From Diphasiastrum complanatum (taxonomy: Eukaryota; Streptophyta; Lycopodiopsida; Lycopodiales; Lycopodiaceae): a DNA stretch of 64,000 nucleotides. Positions 32,993-42,641 of the stretch are shown here, piece by piece; the first letter of the stretch is position 1; every line of letters starts with the position of its first letter. The translations under genes and the position numbers were made by a program. A model generated the notes under the pieces. That model did no database searches. It saw only the letters and a program-made list of their open reading frames with translations, and had not been told where the DNA came from. The DNA lies in NCBI GenBank assembly GCA_029204225.1, contig CM055093.1:1983804-2047803 (forward strand), read 5' to 3'.

Positions 32993-33712
32993 TGATGACG
33001 ATCTTGGGTCGCTCTGACGGAATCTGACGACTCTAGTTCAGGCGACGATTCCAGCTTGAGCTCAAATGGAGCCGATTTGTCCGACGAAGCTACTGCTTCA
33101 AACCGCGATCAGTCATCCTCCGAACAGCAGATAGCTACTGCTAATCTGACAATGAATTTGTGAACAACAGATAATGTCTAATGACAGGGAAATATATCTA
33201 CTGATAAATTGAATAAGCATCACAACATTCAGAGATTGCACATATTGAGCGGAGAACTGTAACTCGTCTGTAATATCAAAATCGAGTATACATCAATAAT
33301 TTCTTTTGAGCGCTATCTGTTTCCCAGACCAGCGTGTCGGCGCAAGAGAGGTGTTCTCTCTTAAGAACTAGCTACTGCTAGAACTATATTGTTCCCTTGA
33401 TACGCACCTCACTCTGAGTGTTGCGTTCAAGTGTACATTCAACTCTCTCTCTGTTTCCACGGTGATCTAACATATATATCAGATCAAGTGTGTTTACAAG
33501 ATTTGATTAAGCTAAAAACAGTCGTTAACTACATCTTCGTTAACATTGCATGGCGACTGTGGAGCTTGATAGTTTAAACCTTCACGCCTGATTAGCTGAG
33601 GTCCGATAGTTCGTCCATGCTTGATAACTCGTCCTAATCCGATATGTCGGCCTAGCTTGAAAAATCAGTAAGGACAGAGCTTTGAAGAAAGTAGAAACAC
33701 AAGGTTTCTTCA
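32993..33712 (-). repeat. Element F complete LTR, with PBS on one side and pol end on the other
   Basis: The reverse complement of a PBS, GCTCTGATACCA, lies at 32980-32991, one base from the LTR edge. On the other side a purine-rich tract (minus strand GAGAGGGAGC) abuts the LTR start TGAAGAAACC. The LTR therefore looks shared by two tandem elements, or left by unequal recombination. A shortened direct copy lies at 34311-34759. Confidence 0.75.
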
Positions 33713-34090
33713 GCTCCCTCTCAAAGCGAGTATTTTGCTGATTCCCAAGCTTGACCTTTGTCTCTCAAACACGGCCTTGTCTAGAGGCTTCGTGAAGATA
33801 TCAGCTACCATCTGCTTTGTCGGTATGAAGGCGGTCTTCAACTCGTCCTTCTCAACCATATCCCTGATCAAGTGATACTTGATGGCAATATGCTTCGTTC
33901 TAGAGTGAAATACAGGATCTTTGGTTAGATGTATAGCAGATGTGTTGTCCATAAACAAGATCAACGGTTCGTTGGTACTCTGCCCCAATCCATCTAGGAA
34001 TTGTCTGAGCCATGTTAGCTCATTAGCCATTTTGGCTGCAGCAACATATTCTGCCTCACATGATGATTGGGCAGTTATGGTCTGCTCCAT
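33713..34090 (-). pseudogene. Element F Copia RNase H C-terminal fragment
   Basis: The minus frame starting at 34090 reads TAQSSCEAEYVAAAKMANEL, TWLRQFLDGLGQ, FMDNTSAIHLTKDPVFHSRT, KHIAIKYHLIRDMV and DIFTKPLDKAVFERQ. This is the end of Copia RNase H with its conserved SSCEAEY and FHSRTKHI blocks. Only the last ~120 residues survive; the rest of pol and gag is gone. The frame ends close to the LTR. Confidence 0.85.
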
Positions 34091-34310
34091 ATAACAGCAC
34101 TTGTGAAGATGGGCATAAATTAAAACTTATCGCTTCTTTTTGAAAGTTATGTGCATGAGTTATGTATGGACATACGATTTGGACCATTGTAGACACTAAT
34201 CGAATCTTTTCTTCACAATACACCTCTAGATTGTTATTCACATTGTAGTTGGATAAAACTTGAATGAATAACTATTGGAATAAAATGTGGATTTCTAGCC
34301 AATTGGGATC

Positions 34311-34759
34311 TATACATCAATAATTTCTTTTGAGCGCTGTCTATTTCCCAGATCAGCACGTCGGCGCAAGAGATTTGTTCTCTCTCACGAACTAGCTATT
34401 GCTAGAACTATATTGTTCCCTTGATACGCACCTCACTCTGAGGGTTGCGTTCAAGTGTACATTCAACTCTCTCTCTGTTTCCACGGTGATCTAACATATA
34501 TATCAGATCAAGTGTGCACTGTGTCTACAAGATTTGATTAAGCTAAAAACAGTCGTTAACTACATCTTCGTTAACGTTGCATGGCGGTTGTGGAGCGTGA
34601 CAATTTAAACCTTCACGCCTGATTAGCTAAGGTCCGATAGTTCATCCATGCCCGATAACTCGTCCTAATCCGATATGTCGGCCTAGCCCGAAAAATCTGT
34701 AAGGAAAGACAAAAAAAATACTAAAGCTTTAAAGAAAGTAGAAACACAAGGTTTCTTCA
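34311..34759 (-). repeat. Element F second LTR, truncated
   Basis: Near-identical to 33292-33712 in the same orientation (both TATACATCAATAATTTC ... GGTTTCTTCA), but lacking the PBS-side ~300 bp. Differs by small indels such as an added GCACTGTGTC. Confidence 0.8.
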
Positions 34760-35085
34760 GCTACATCGTTCTCTTTCGTAGAATAAGGAGAAAGTTTGTT
34801 GATATCTACAAGTTGGGGGGATCAGATTTTTAAATTTTAAGGTTTGTTGCCATTTCATCCCTTTCATATTCATGCATCATTAACTGTTCTGGAAATGAAT
34901 CACTCAATTCATGCCTAAGTTTTCTAAAAATTTCACCTTCTGATAAAGCAACATCAATCAAAATATTAGACATTGATGATGATTCTATGTTTAGATCATA
35001 ATCTTGAGGGTGGAAGACCCTCAAGTAACATCAGAATCTTTCATACATTCATCTGTTTCCGATGCGAAAAAACAATGACAATCCA

Positions 35086-35088
<3 letters not shown>

Positions 35089-35120
<32 letters not shown>
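35089..35120. repeat. (AT)n microsatellite
   Basis: Perfect AT run. Confidence 0.9.
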
Positions 35121-35122
<2 letters not shown>

Positions 35123-35165
35123 CACCTTTTAATTCTATCAATGAATCATTGTGCAAGAATGACAA

Positions 35166-35265
<100 letters not shown>

Positions 35266-35293
35266 AGGAAATGTGCACGCCCAACTCCTGCGA

Positions 35294-35641
35294 CAGTCCT
35301 CTAGAAAATGCCAAAAAATGGTTAGAACCGACTTTATTTTTCAGTTTGAACCAAAAAACGGTTCGAACTGGGCCGATTCAAACCGGCGCAACCAGGCCGA
35401 TTCGAACCGGGAGTTCAAACCGTAGTTCGACACAACTATGGAACGCATCGTGTCTGATGAACACCATGATCGGATGTAGTGACTATCTATATAAGCATGC
35501 AACCCCACCTAAGCCTCTGCCACTCGCAGATCTCGTCTCTATCTTGTATACTGAATCCCACCGATTGTCACAAGGTAAATCTAAGGATGTGAGATAATCC
35601 AAAGTCCAAATAGTGGGGTTGTGTCAGCCCTCTAGAAAATG
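35294..35641. repeat. Segment bounded by a 17-bp direct repeat, GATTCGAACC-rich inside
   Basis: CAGTCCTCTAGAAAATG (35294-35310) and CAGCCCTCTAGAAAATG (35625-35641) flank 314 bp. The left interior has clustered GGTTCGAAC, GCCGATTC and GATTCGAACCGG motifs. It may be a small inserted element with a target duplication, or a local duplication. Confidence 0.35.
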
Positions 35642-36291
35642 AGTGCAGGGAGGTGTGGGGTGCACAGAGCAAACTAAGGGCTATCTCAACGTACAATAGG
35701 GATCATGAGTAGCTAGCGAATGATGCTTTATGCATTATTTCCATTTGTATTCAAGATTTTCCATCAATTTGATGTTATCTATCAATATGTTCATTTGTCT
35801 AGGTGTGCTTAGTAGCATCCTTTCTTTCTCTTTTCGTAATTTTAGCATGTTGTATGCACAATATCATAGGCTGATTCCATCTACTGGCGTGTCAAAAATT
35901 TTGTTCACCTCTTTCATACTGGCTCCACATTCTCTGTAGTTCATCACTAGTATCTATTCATTTTCTCTCCTGTTTCAACGCATGTTTTAAAATTGGCACA
36001 TAACAAGCCAATTCAAAAATATGTGCCAATTATTTGAAATCTCTGTTAAAATATGGCTTCGTGTAGACTATGTAGTTGAATTAATCCATTTTTGACAATA
36101 TGGCATTAATATTTCTAGGCTCTTTCTAAAGCTCCTTGTAGAATTTGAACCTCAACTTACATGGGTCTTTTGGCCACTATTTTTGAACCAAATAAACCAT
36201 TCATCTCACTTGTTTTCCAATGCGATAGCAACTCTTCAATGTCTATTGGCAATTTTTTCCATGTGAAGAGTAGAGTGTAGGGTGTGGTTTG
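35642..36291. other. No recognised feature
   Basis: AT-rich flank of element A. Confidence 0.5.
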
Positions 36292-36712
36292 TGAAGGAAA
36301 ACAAGAGTCAAGGCACCAAGATCTAGCTATCAATCAATCTCCACAAGACAAAAGAGAGAAGAGGCTAGGCGGCCTCCTCTAAGAGAGAGAGAGAGAGAGA
36401 GAGAGAAAACAGCAACACAAGTAATGGAGAGCAATGCTTAGCCAAAACTGAAAAATGTGACACAATAAGCCAATATGTACTCTACCTACTTACTGAATGT
36501 AGGGCACTCCCAAAAGTCAAGATAGGGCCCCCTAAACCAAATTAGACCTCTAAGGACCCACGAGTCAGTACATGACCAAAATTGGGTCCATCACAAATTA
36601 AGACAAACTTAACATGGCCTAAATAACTAAATACCCATGGTTACACAAATCTCAACCTTTTGGGTCAAAGTAAACTATGGATTAACTTTAGCATAGTCAT
36701 TTATTTCTAACA
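36292..36712 (-). repeat. Element A 3' LTR
   Basis: On the minus strand starts TGTTAGAAATAAATG and ends TTTTCCTTCA. Contains a (GA)n tract at 36382-36407. Confidence 0.9.
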
Positions 36713-36783
36713 CCCTTCTTAAATGACAATGCAAAAAAACTGAAATCTTCACTATGTAATAAAGCCACCACGTGGTATTAAAT

Positions 36784-37739
36784 TTAAAGCTTTGCATAAA
36801 GCTTCAAATCCTCTATAGGACAATACTCAAGTAAAATGTCGCCATAATGAAGTCTCTCTCGAACAAAGTGATAATGGATCTCGATGTGCTTCGTCCTCGC
36901 ATGAAAAACAGGATTCCGTGCAATGGCAATAGCACTTTGACTATCAGTCAAGATAAGAGTGGCTGAGGGCGCGCCAAACTTCATGTCAACAAATAGTCTT
37001 CTCAACCATAAACACTCCGTTGTGGCTGAAAATATCACTCTATATTCTGCCTCACTAGAAGAAGTAGCAACAGTGGGCTGCTTTTTACTTGACCAAGAAA
37101 TTGCAGAATTTCCATAGAAAAAGCAATGTCCACTTGTAGAGCGTCTAGGGTCTTGATCTTCACCCCAATCCGAGTCACTAGAACCAACCAAACATACATC
37201 ATCACAAGTAGGAAAAATCAGTCCATGACTTCTTGTTCCTTGAAGATATCGAAAGATCCTTTTCAATGCTTTCCAATGTGATGTCATCGGGGCATGCATG
37301 AATTGACTCATGAGTGAGACACTATAAGAAATGCCTGGTCTTGAATTACATAGGTAAATGAGACAGCCAATAGCTTGACAATATAAAGTAGTATCAAATG
37401 GTTCACCATCACCTTGACTACTTAATTTCAGGCCTGGCTCAATAGGTGTAGCAACCGGCTTGCAATCTTCCATCTTGAACCGCTTCAAAATCTGCCCAAT
37501 GTAGCGTTCTTGAGAGATGAAAATTTCAGCCCCTTCTTGTATAAATTCAAGACCAAGATAAAAGTGCGATAGTCCTAAATCTGAGGTTTCAAAAACCGTA
37601 CCAAGATCAAGTATTAAGGCATCAATCTGCTGCTTATTACTTCCCGTAATAATAATATCATCAACATAAAGCAAAATAATGATGATATAATCTGAAGTAT
37701 GCTTGACATAAAGAGTAGATTCGCTAGGACTATTAATAA
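36784..37739 (-). pseudogene. Element A RT palm, connection and RNase H
   Basis: The frame reads SPSESTLYVKHTSDYIIIIL then LYVDDIIITGSNKQQID (catalytic YVDD), FYLGLEFIQEG, RYIGQILKRFKMEDCKPVAT, GCLIYLCNSRPGISYSVSLM and the RNase H blocks DSDWGEDQDPRRSTSGHCFF, SSSEAEYRVI and LTDSQSAIAIARNPVFHART. It ends early at EDLKLYAKL, where relatives have a DxLTKxL-type tail. The upstream residues in this frame come from the solo LTR and are not part of the protein. Removing the solo LTR and one target duplicate restores continuity with the RT half at 38104-38520. Confidence 0.9.
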
Positions 37740-38103
37740 AGTTATGGACTTGGCTCATTACATCCGCCGTGTCCATTCTTTTATTCGTTATTATGCATAA
37801 GCAAGCCTAAGGGCCCTTTTTATTCTTATACTGGCCTTGGGCCCTATTTGGTCATATTTTTAGAGCTTGGTCACGTTGATTTGGAGTGGGGGTCCTCCTA
37901 TTGGGAGAGCGCACTATTTTCCCTCCAAATCTTATTCCTTCCCTTTTTTGAATTCTCTATTTGATTCAGGGAGAGGGTATATATAGGGCAACATTGTATT
38001 CCTTTATTCAGTTTATGATGATTGCTCCTCTTTAGCCTCCTTAAGCATTCTCTCTTCCTGGTTTCTAGCTTCTAGCATAGCTAGTGAATCTTAGCTTGTA
38101 ACT
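37740..38103 (+). repeat. Solo LTR of the element G family, nested in element A
   Basis: 364 bp matching the 5' LTR of element G (54342-54698) end to end. It starts AGTTATGGAC and ends TTGTAACT. Flanks are AATAA (37735-37739) and AGTAA (38104-38108), a 5-bp target duplication with one change. The host reading frame across the empty site is GFTNSPSES, confirming the borders. Confidence 0.9.
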
Positions 38104-38520
38104 AGTAAACCCACGATTACAAAAATAGGCATGTATCTTTTAATACCACATCCTCGGAGCTTGCTTCAGTCCATAAAGTGCCTTCTTGAGAAGACAAACT
38201 TTATCTTCTTGGCCTTCAACCAAAAAACCAGCAGGTTGTTGAAGGTACACTTCCTCATTGAGATCACCATTGAGGAATGTTGTCTTTATGTCAAGTTGCC
38301 GCAAACGCCAACCAAAATGGGCAGCCAAAGAGGTTACTACCCTCACGGTAGTCATCCGAGCAGTAGGAGAAAAAGTCTCCGCATAATCAATCCCCTTTTG
38401 CTGAGCATAGCCTTTGGCAATAAGCCTTGCCTTGTACCTTTCAATGGTACCATCTGCCTTATACTTGATTTTGTATACCCATTTAGAACCAATTGCCTTC
38501 TTCCCATGAGGAAGATCAAC
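38104..38520 (-). pseudogene. Element A RT N-terminal half
   Basis: The minus frame reads MTTVRVVTSLAAHFGWRLRQ, LDIKTTFLNGDLNEEVYLQQ and LLKKALYGLKQAPRMWY, the fingers/palm of Copia RT with the first catalytic Asp in QLDIKTxFLNG. Upstream frames (38356-38520) carry AKGYAQQKGIDYAETFSP-type sequence. A stop follows RMWY; after it KIHAYF..RGFT leads into the solo LTR. Confidence 0.8.
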
Positions 38521-38532
38521 AAGAACCCAAAT

Positions 38533-39680
38533 CTAGTTCTTCATGAGTGAGTCACACTTATCTTGCATCGCATCCTCCCAACATTTTACTCCCTTGGCCT
38601 GCTCATATAAATCAGGTTCTTCCGCAACGTCTCCATGAGATGTAAGAGCAAAATCTGAAAAATCAGCATAGTCCACTGATTTTGTAGAGGCACGTATCGT
38701 TCCATCATAAAATGAACTTACTTTGCTATCCCACAAAGTCGACAACAGCCATCGTGAGACTGTTTTAGGCTGTCCAACAGCCATGTCTCTTCTTGCAATT
38801 TGCTGTCCAAGATCTTCCGACACTGCACTTGGCTGTCCAAGATCTTCCAAAATTGATTTTTGCTGTCCAACAGTTCCTGCAGGCTGATTATGAGCAACAA
38901 TGGGCGGTTCTTGATGAACATTAGGCTCTAAACTTGCTGAGGTGTTGGGCAGTTCGAAACTGATTGATTGATGCCCCTTATCTCCAGAAATAGAGGATGG
39001 TACCAAATCTAGAAAAACTTCAACATTCACACTATGTGGGCTGTCCCCCTTCAAGATATGAGTTGGGGCCACATCTAATGAATTCTTTTCATCAAAATGC
39101 ACATCACGACTAACAATAATCTTGTTAGTGCTCAAATTGAACAGCCTATAGCCTTTGCTTTCACTACTATAGCCAACAAAAATGCATTTAACTCCTTTAT
39201 CCTCAAGCTTTGTACGAAGTTTATCCGGAACAAAAGCATAAGCCGTACAACCAAAAATGCGAAAGTGAGAGATTGAAAGCTTCTTCCCATACCAAACTTC
39301 ATAAGGAGTTAATACTTTCAATGCTTTAGTAGGACAACGATTGCTTATGTATGTTGCCGTTATAACCGCTTCAGCCCAAAACTTGTGAGGCAGCCCCTTT
39401 GCTTTGAGCATGCAACAGGCCATCTCCATAAGTGTGCGATTCTTTCGCTCGGCAACACCATTATGTTGAGGTATAGAAAGTTGCCATTTGATGTAGAATT
39501 CTCTTTTCTCGAAGAAATGCACCGAACGTACTCTTGATGTATTCCCCTCCTCGATCGGTGCGTAGGGTCTTCAAAGAACGATGATTGTGATGTAGAAGCA
39601 ACAAGACATATAGAGGGAATTCGTCGCTCATAGGTATCCATAATGAATAAGCCAGCATGCACTGTTCCCGAAACAATAAT
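38533..39680 (-). pseudogene. Element A integrase C-terminal part
   Basis: A frame ending at 39461 contains LRTDRGGEYIKSTF (second catalytic Asp). Overlapping frame 39522-38533 continues with QHNGVAERKNRTLMEMACCM (catalytic Glu in AERKN), FWAEAVITATYISNRCPTKA, PYEVWYGKKLSISHFRIFGC, KCIFVGYSSESKGYRLFN and a Gln/Pro-rich linker. The H2C2 zinc site and first catalytic Asp are missing because protease is joined almost directly to this region at about 39590-39680. One frameshift near 39470. Confidence 0.85.
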
Positions 39681-39689
39681 CAAGAGAGA

Positions 39690-40505
39690 TCTTTTAGGAT
39701 CCTTGACAAGACACTTATCTTCTTTGAACTCAACAACTAGTCCTTGCTTCAACATAGTTGAAACCGAAAGAAGATTCTTCTTGATTCCCGGAACATAAAG
39801 CACATTCTTAATGTACTTTTCTTCACCATTAGGCAAAATGATGGCTACAATTCCAATTCCATGAACAAAATAAAATGCATTATCCGCACATTGTACCTTG
39901 CTTCCATTTTGCACTTTCACTAACCTAGTGAATGCTTCTTTGCGAGAAGTCATATGACAAGTAGCACCACTATCAATCACCCATTCAATGGGCTGAAAAT
40001 CAGCAACTTGCAAAACAGAACCTGAATTCCTCATAAATGTAGAAGTACTAGTAGAAGCAATATTAGACACAAAAGCATAGTCTTGGTTGAAGAGATCACC
40101 ACTAGCTTCAAACTCTTGCTCCAAAGTAGCAAGTGAAGCACTAGTATCAATTCCTTTAATCTCCTCTTTCGCAAGCTTCTTCTTACAATCCTTGATGAAG
40201 TGCCCATACTTCTTGCAATATAGACACTTCCCTTTCTTCTTTTGAGTGTTGACATTTTGACCTCCAATGGGCTTTTGCTCATCCTTAGAAGGAGGCTTCC
40301 CCTTTCCTTTTGACTTGCCTTTGCCCTTGCCTTTCGTGAAGAAAGCTTGATCTTGTTGAGTGTCACAGGCAAAATTTTGCCTCGTTTGCTCCTCTTGAAG
40401 AAGCAACCCAACAAGTTCATCAAAGGAGAGTTGATGTACCCTAAGAGAGATACTCAAAGATGAAACAAATGGAAGATAAGAGGAAGGTGAATTGAGCATC
40501 CTCAA
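39690..40505 (-). pseudogene. Element A nucleocapsid and protease
   Basis: The frame from 40505 gives HQLSFDELVGLLLQEEQTRQ, a Lys/Gly-rich basic stretch, the zinc knuckle CLYCKKYGHFIKDC, then protease EWVIDSGATCHMTSR and NVLYVPGIKKNLLSVSTMLK. After KDPKRSLLIIVSGTVHAGLF the reading departs from family expectation: GAG-preintegrase and the zinc site are deleted. A frameshift near 40470-40500 separates it from the N-terminal gag. Confidence 0.85.
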
Positions 40506-40992
40506 TTATCTCATCAATATTGAGAAGCTCCTCACGAAGATCCTTGATCTTTGTCAAGTGATTGGTCACTTGATCCCCTTCTTGCATCTTCAACAAAGAA
40601 AGTTGATTTCTGAGATACACCACTTTTGCTGGATTTTTGACTCTATACATAGTATAAAGTGTATCCCACGCACTTTTAGATGTCTTACAAGACCTAATAT
40701 GAGGTAAGATAGATCTTTTCATAGCAAGAGCAACCATAGAATGTGCTTGTGCATCCCTTTTATCCCACTTCTTTTGTTCTTCCGAAGATGTAGAAGATGA
40801 TGTTGATGATGATGATCCACGAGGTGTAGAAGGTGCCAAAGAAGGAGGCCTTTCCTCATCACCATTGACCAAATCCCACAGCCCTTTCGCTATGAGAAGA
40901 TTCTTCATCATGTAACTCCACAAGGAGTAGTTTGTGCCTTCAAACCGATCTTCACTAAACAAAGAACCGATAGCTTCTGATTCTTTAGCCAT
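40441..40992 (-). pseudogene. Element A gag N-terminal part
   Basis: The likely start is the ATG at 40992 (MAKESEAIGSLF); an upstream in-frame ATG at 41046 lies in leader sequence. Reads RFEGTNYSLWSYMMKNLLIA, KGLWDLVNGDEERP, a Ser/Thr-rich insert, KWDKRDAQAHSMVALAMKRS and LPHIRSCKTSKSAWDTLYTM, the Copia UBN2-type gag. Ends after DEIIEDAQFTFLLSS, where a shift moves into the next gag frame. Confidence 0.85.
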
Positions 40993-41682
40993 TACCTCCA
41001 ACAGAATTTCAGCTTGTAGTAGATAGGAAAGAGAGCCTTTCCACAACCAAATCTACTCAAAAATTTGCAACAAACAATAAGCTGAAAATAGGAGCACCAG
41101 ATGTCTTCCAATCTGCAACCAAAGTGCCCAAAAGATAATGGATAGATGGCTGTTTTTTTGCACAAAAAAACCAGCTTCTTGAAAATTAGGTTAGCTTCGA
41201 TTGAAGCCTATACTGAAACCCAATTAGGAAACCAAATAGTGTGATCAACACACACTTCAATAGGGCTGTTGAAAGCGCCCTACTGCTTGCTGAAAATCTG
41301 CAATTTTCCAACCACAAATTTGCCCTAACCCACAATAGGGTATGCTGAATATTGGGCGCCCTCCTTCACAACTGCAAACCTAAAAAAAAACAACAGGGTA
41401 AGAAGACTCCAAAACCCCAAATCAGAAGCAGATTTTTGGGTGCCCTCCTCCAAACAAAACTGGCTGCAAAAAAATCAGATTTGAGATGCTGATTTTTGGG
41501 CACCAAAAATTGCTCCTCCAAGATCTGTGATGGGCGCCCTCCTTCAACCTGAAAAGAGACCAAAAAAGCTTATCCAAACTCCACTTGGAAAAATCAGCAG
41601 GATGCTGAAATTTCAGAACAAAAAGTAGAGTAGCTCCTCTTCTAGTAGGGCGCCAACATACAAGCTTGCTGCAAATCCGGTA
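40993..41682 (-). other. Element A untranslated leader with GGGCGCCC palindromes
   Basis: About 690 nt between PBS and gag. The perfect palindrome GGGCGCCC occurs at 41354-41361 and 41532-41539, each inside the minus-strand context GGAGGGCGCCCA. Near-copies sit at about 41430 (GGGTGCCC) and 41648 (GGGCGCCA). Another perfect copy is in the LTR at 41770-41777. Confidence 0.7.
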
Positions 41683-41694
41683 GCTCTGATACCA

Positions 41695-41782
41695 TGAAGG
41701 AAAACAAGAGTCAAGGCACCAAAATCTAGCTATCAATCAATCTCCACAAGACACAAGAGAGAAGAGGCTGGGCGCCCTCCTC

Positions 41783-41824
<42 letters not shown>

Positions 41825-42126
41825 CAGCAACACAAGTAATGGAGAGCAATGCTTAGCCAAAACTGAAAAATGTGACACAATAAGCCAATATGTACTCTAC
41901 CTACTTACTGAATGTAGGGCACCCCCAAAAGTCAAGATAGGGCCCCTAAACCAAATTAGACCTCTAAGGACCCACGAGTCAGTACATGACCAAAATTGGG
42001 TCCATCACAAATTAAGACAAACTTAACATGGCCTAAATAACTAAATACCCATGGTTACACAAATCTCGACCTTTTGGGTCAAAGTAACCTATGGATTAAC
42101 TTTAGCATAGTCATTTATTTCTAACA
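41695..42126 (-). repeat. Element A 5' LTR
   Basis: 432 bp, on the minus strand TGTTAGAAATAAATG...TTTTCCTTCA, directly followed by the PBS. Has a longer (GA)n tract (41785-41820) than the 3' LTR. Confidence 0.9.
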
Positions 42127-42540
42127 ATTTATTGTTGTACTCCTATGTACGTGTACAAGAATATCTTTTGGACTCTTTAACGTTCTACCCACTTCGTTCA
42201 ACAGACAAACAGTCTACCCACATCATTTGACTCTGTCCCGAAACTTTGCAACCATAGAGTATAAACAACGTTACCTAGGTATATAAATAGAAGCTTTTCT
42301 TTTGGCCAATGGCATGAATCTATTCTGCAGCAAGCAGGTTCCATTGCATAATGCTTGTTCCAAACATTGACAATTCTCGCCCACACATGCATTTCAAAGT
42401 AGGTTTGAGGAGATTTCAACTCCTAAATTATTTATGTTTTCATGTCCCCAATCTTGACACATTTAATTTTAAAACAAGGATATTGGCCAATCATAATGGT
42501 TAGATTGGTTTTTGAGTTCATGGAGTCAACATTTTTTAAA
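42127..42540. other. No recognised feature
   Basis: Flank of element A without coding signal. Confidence 0.5.
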
Positions 42541-42560
42541 TGTGTGTGTGTGTGTGTGTG

Positions 42561-42639
<79 letters not shown>
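42541..42639. repeat. Compound (GT)n(GA)n microsatellite
   Basis: GT run 42541-42560, then GA run 42564-42639. Confidence 0.95.

Positions 42640-42641
<2 letters not shown>

Larger units (their letters stand above)
36292..42126 (-). mobile_element. Copia LTR retrotransposon A, both LTRs present, nested solo LTR inside
   Basis: LTRs at 36292-36712 and 41695-42126 flank gag, protease, partial integrase, RT and RNase H on the minus strand. The PBS (GCTCTGATACCA on plus, 41683-41694) touches the right LTR. The polypurine tract (AAGAAGGG on minus, about 36713-36720) touches the left LTR. Flanking pentamers are GTTTG and ATTTA, an imperfect match at best. A 364-bp solo LTR of another family splits RT at 37740-38103. 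Protease-to-integrase sequence is deleted and several shifts and stops exist, so it is not autonomous now. Confidence 0.9.

Noticed and set aside
37740-37776. Start of the element A RT frame inside the solo LTR (MDTADVMSQVHNF)
   Set aside because: These residues are encoded by the inserted LTR; the true RT sequence starts at the target site.
36292-42126. Perfect target-site duplication around element A
   Set aside because: Flanks are GTTTG and ATTTA, three of five matching; not good enough to claim.
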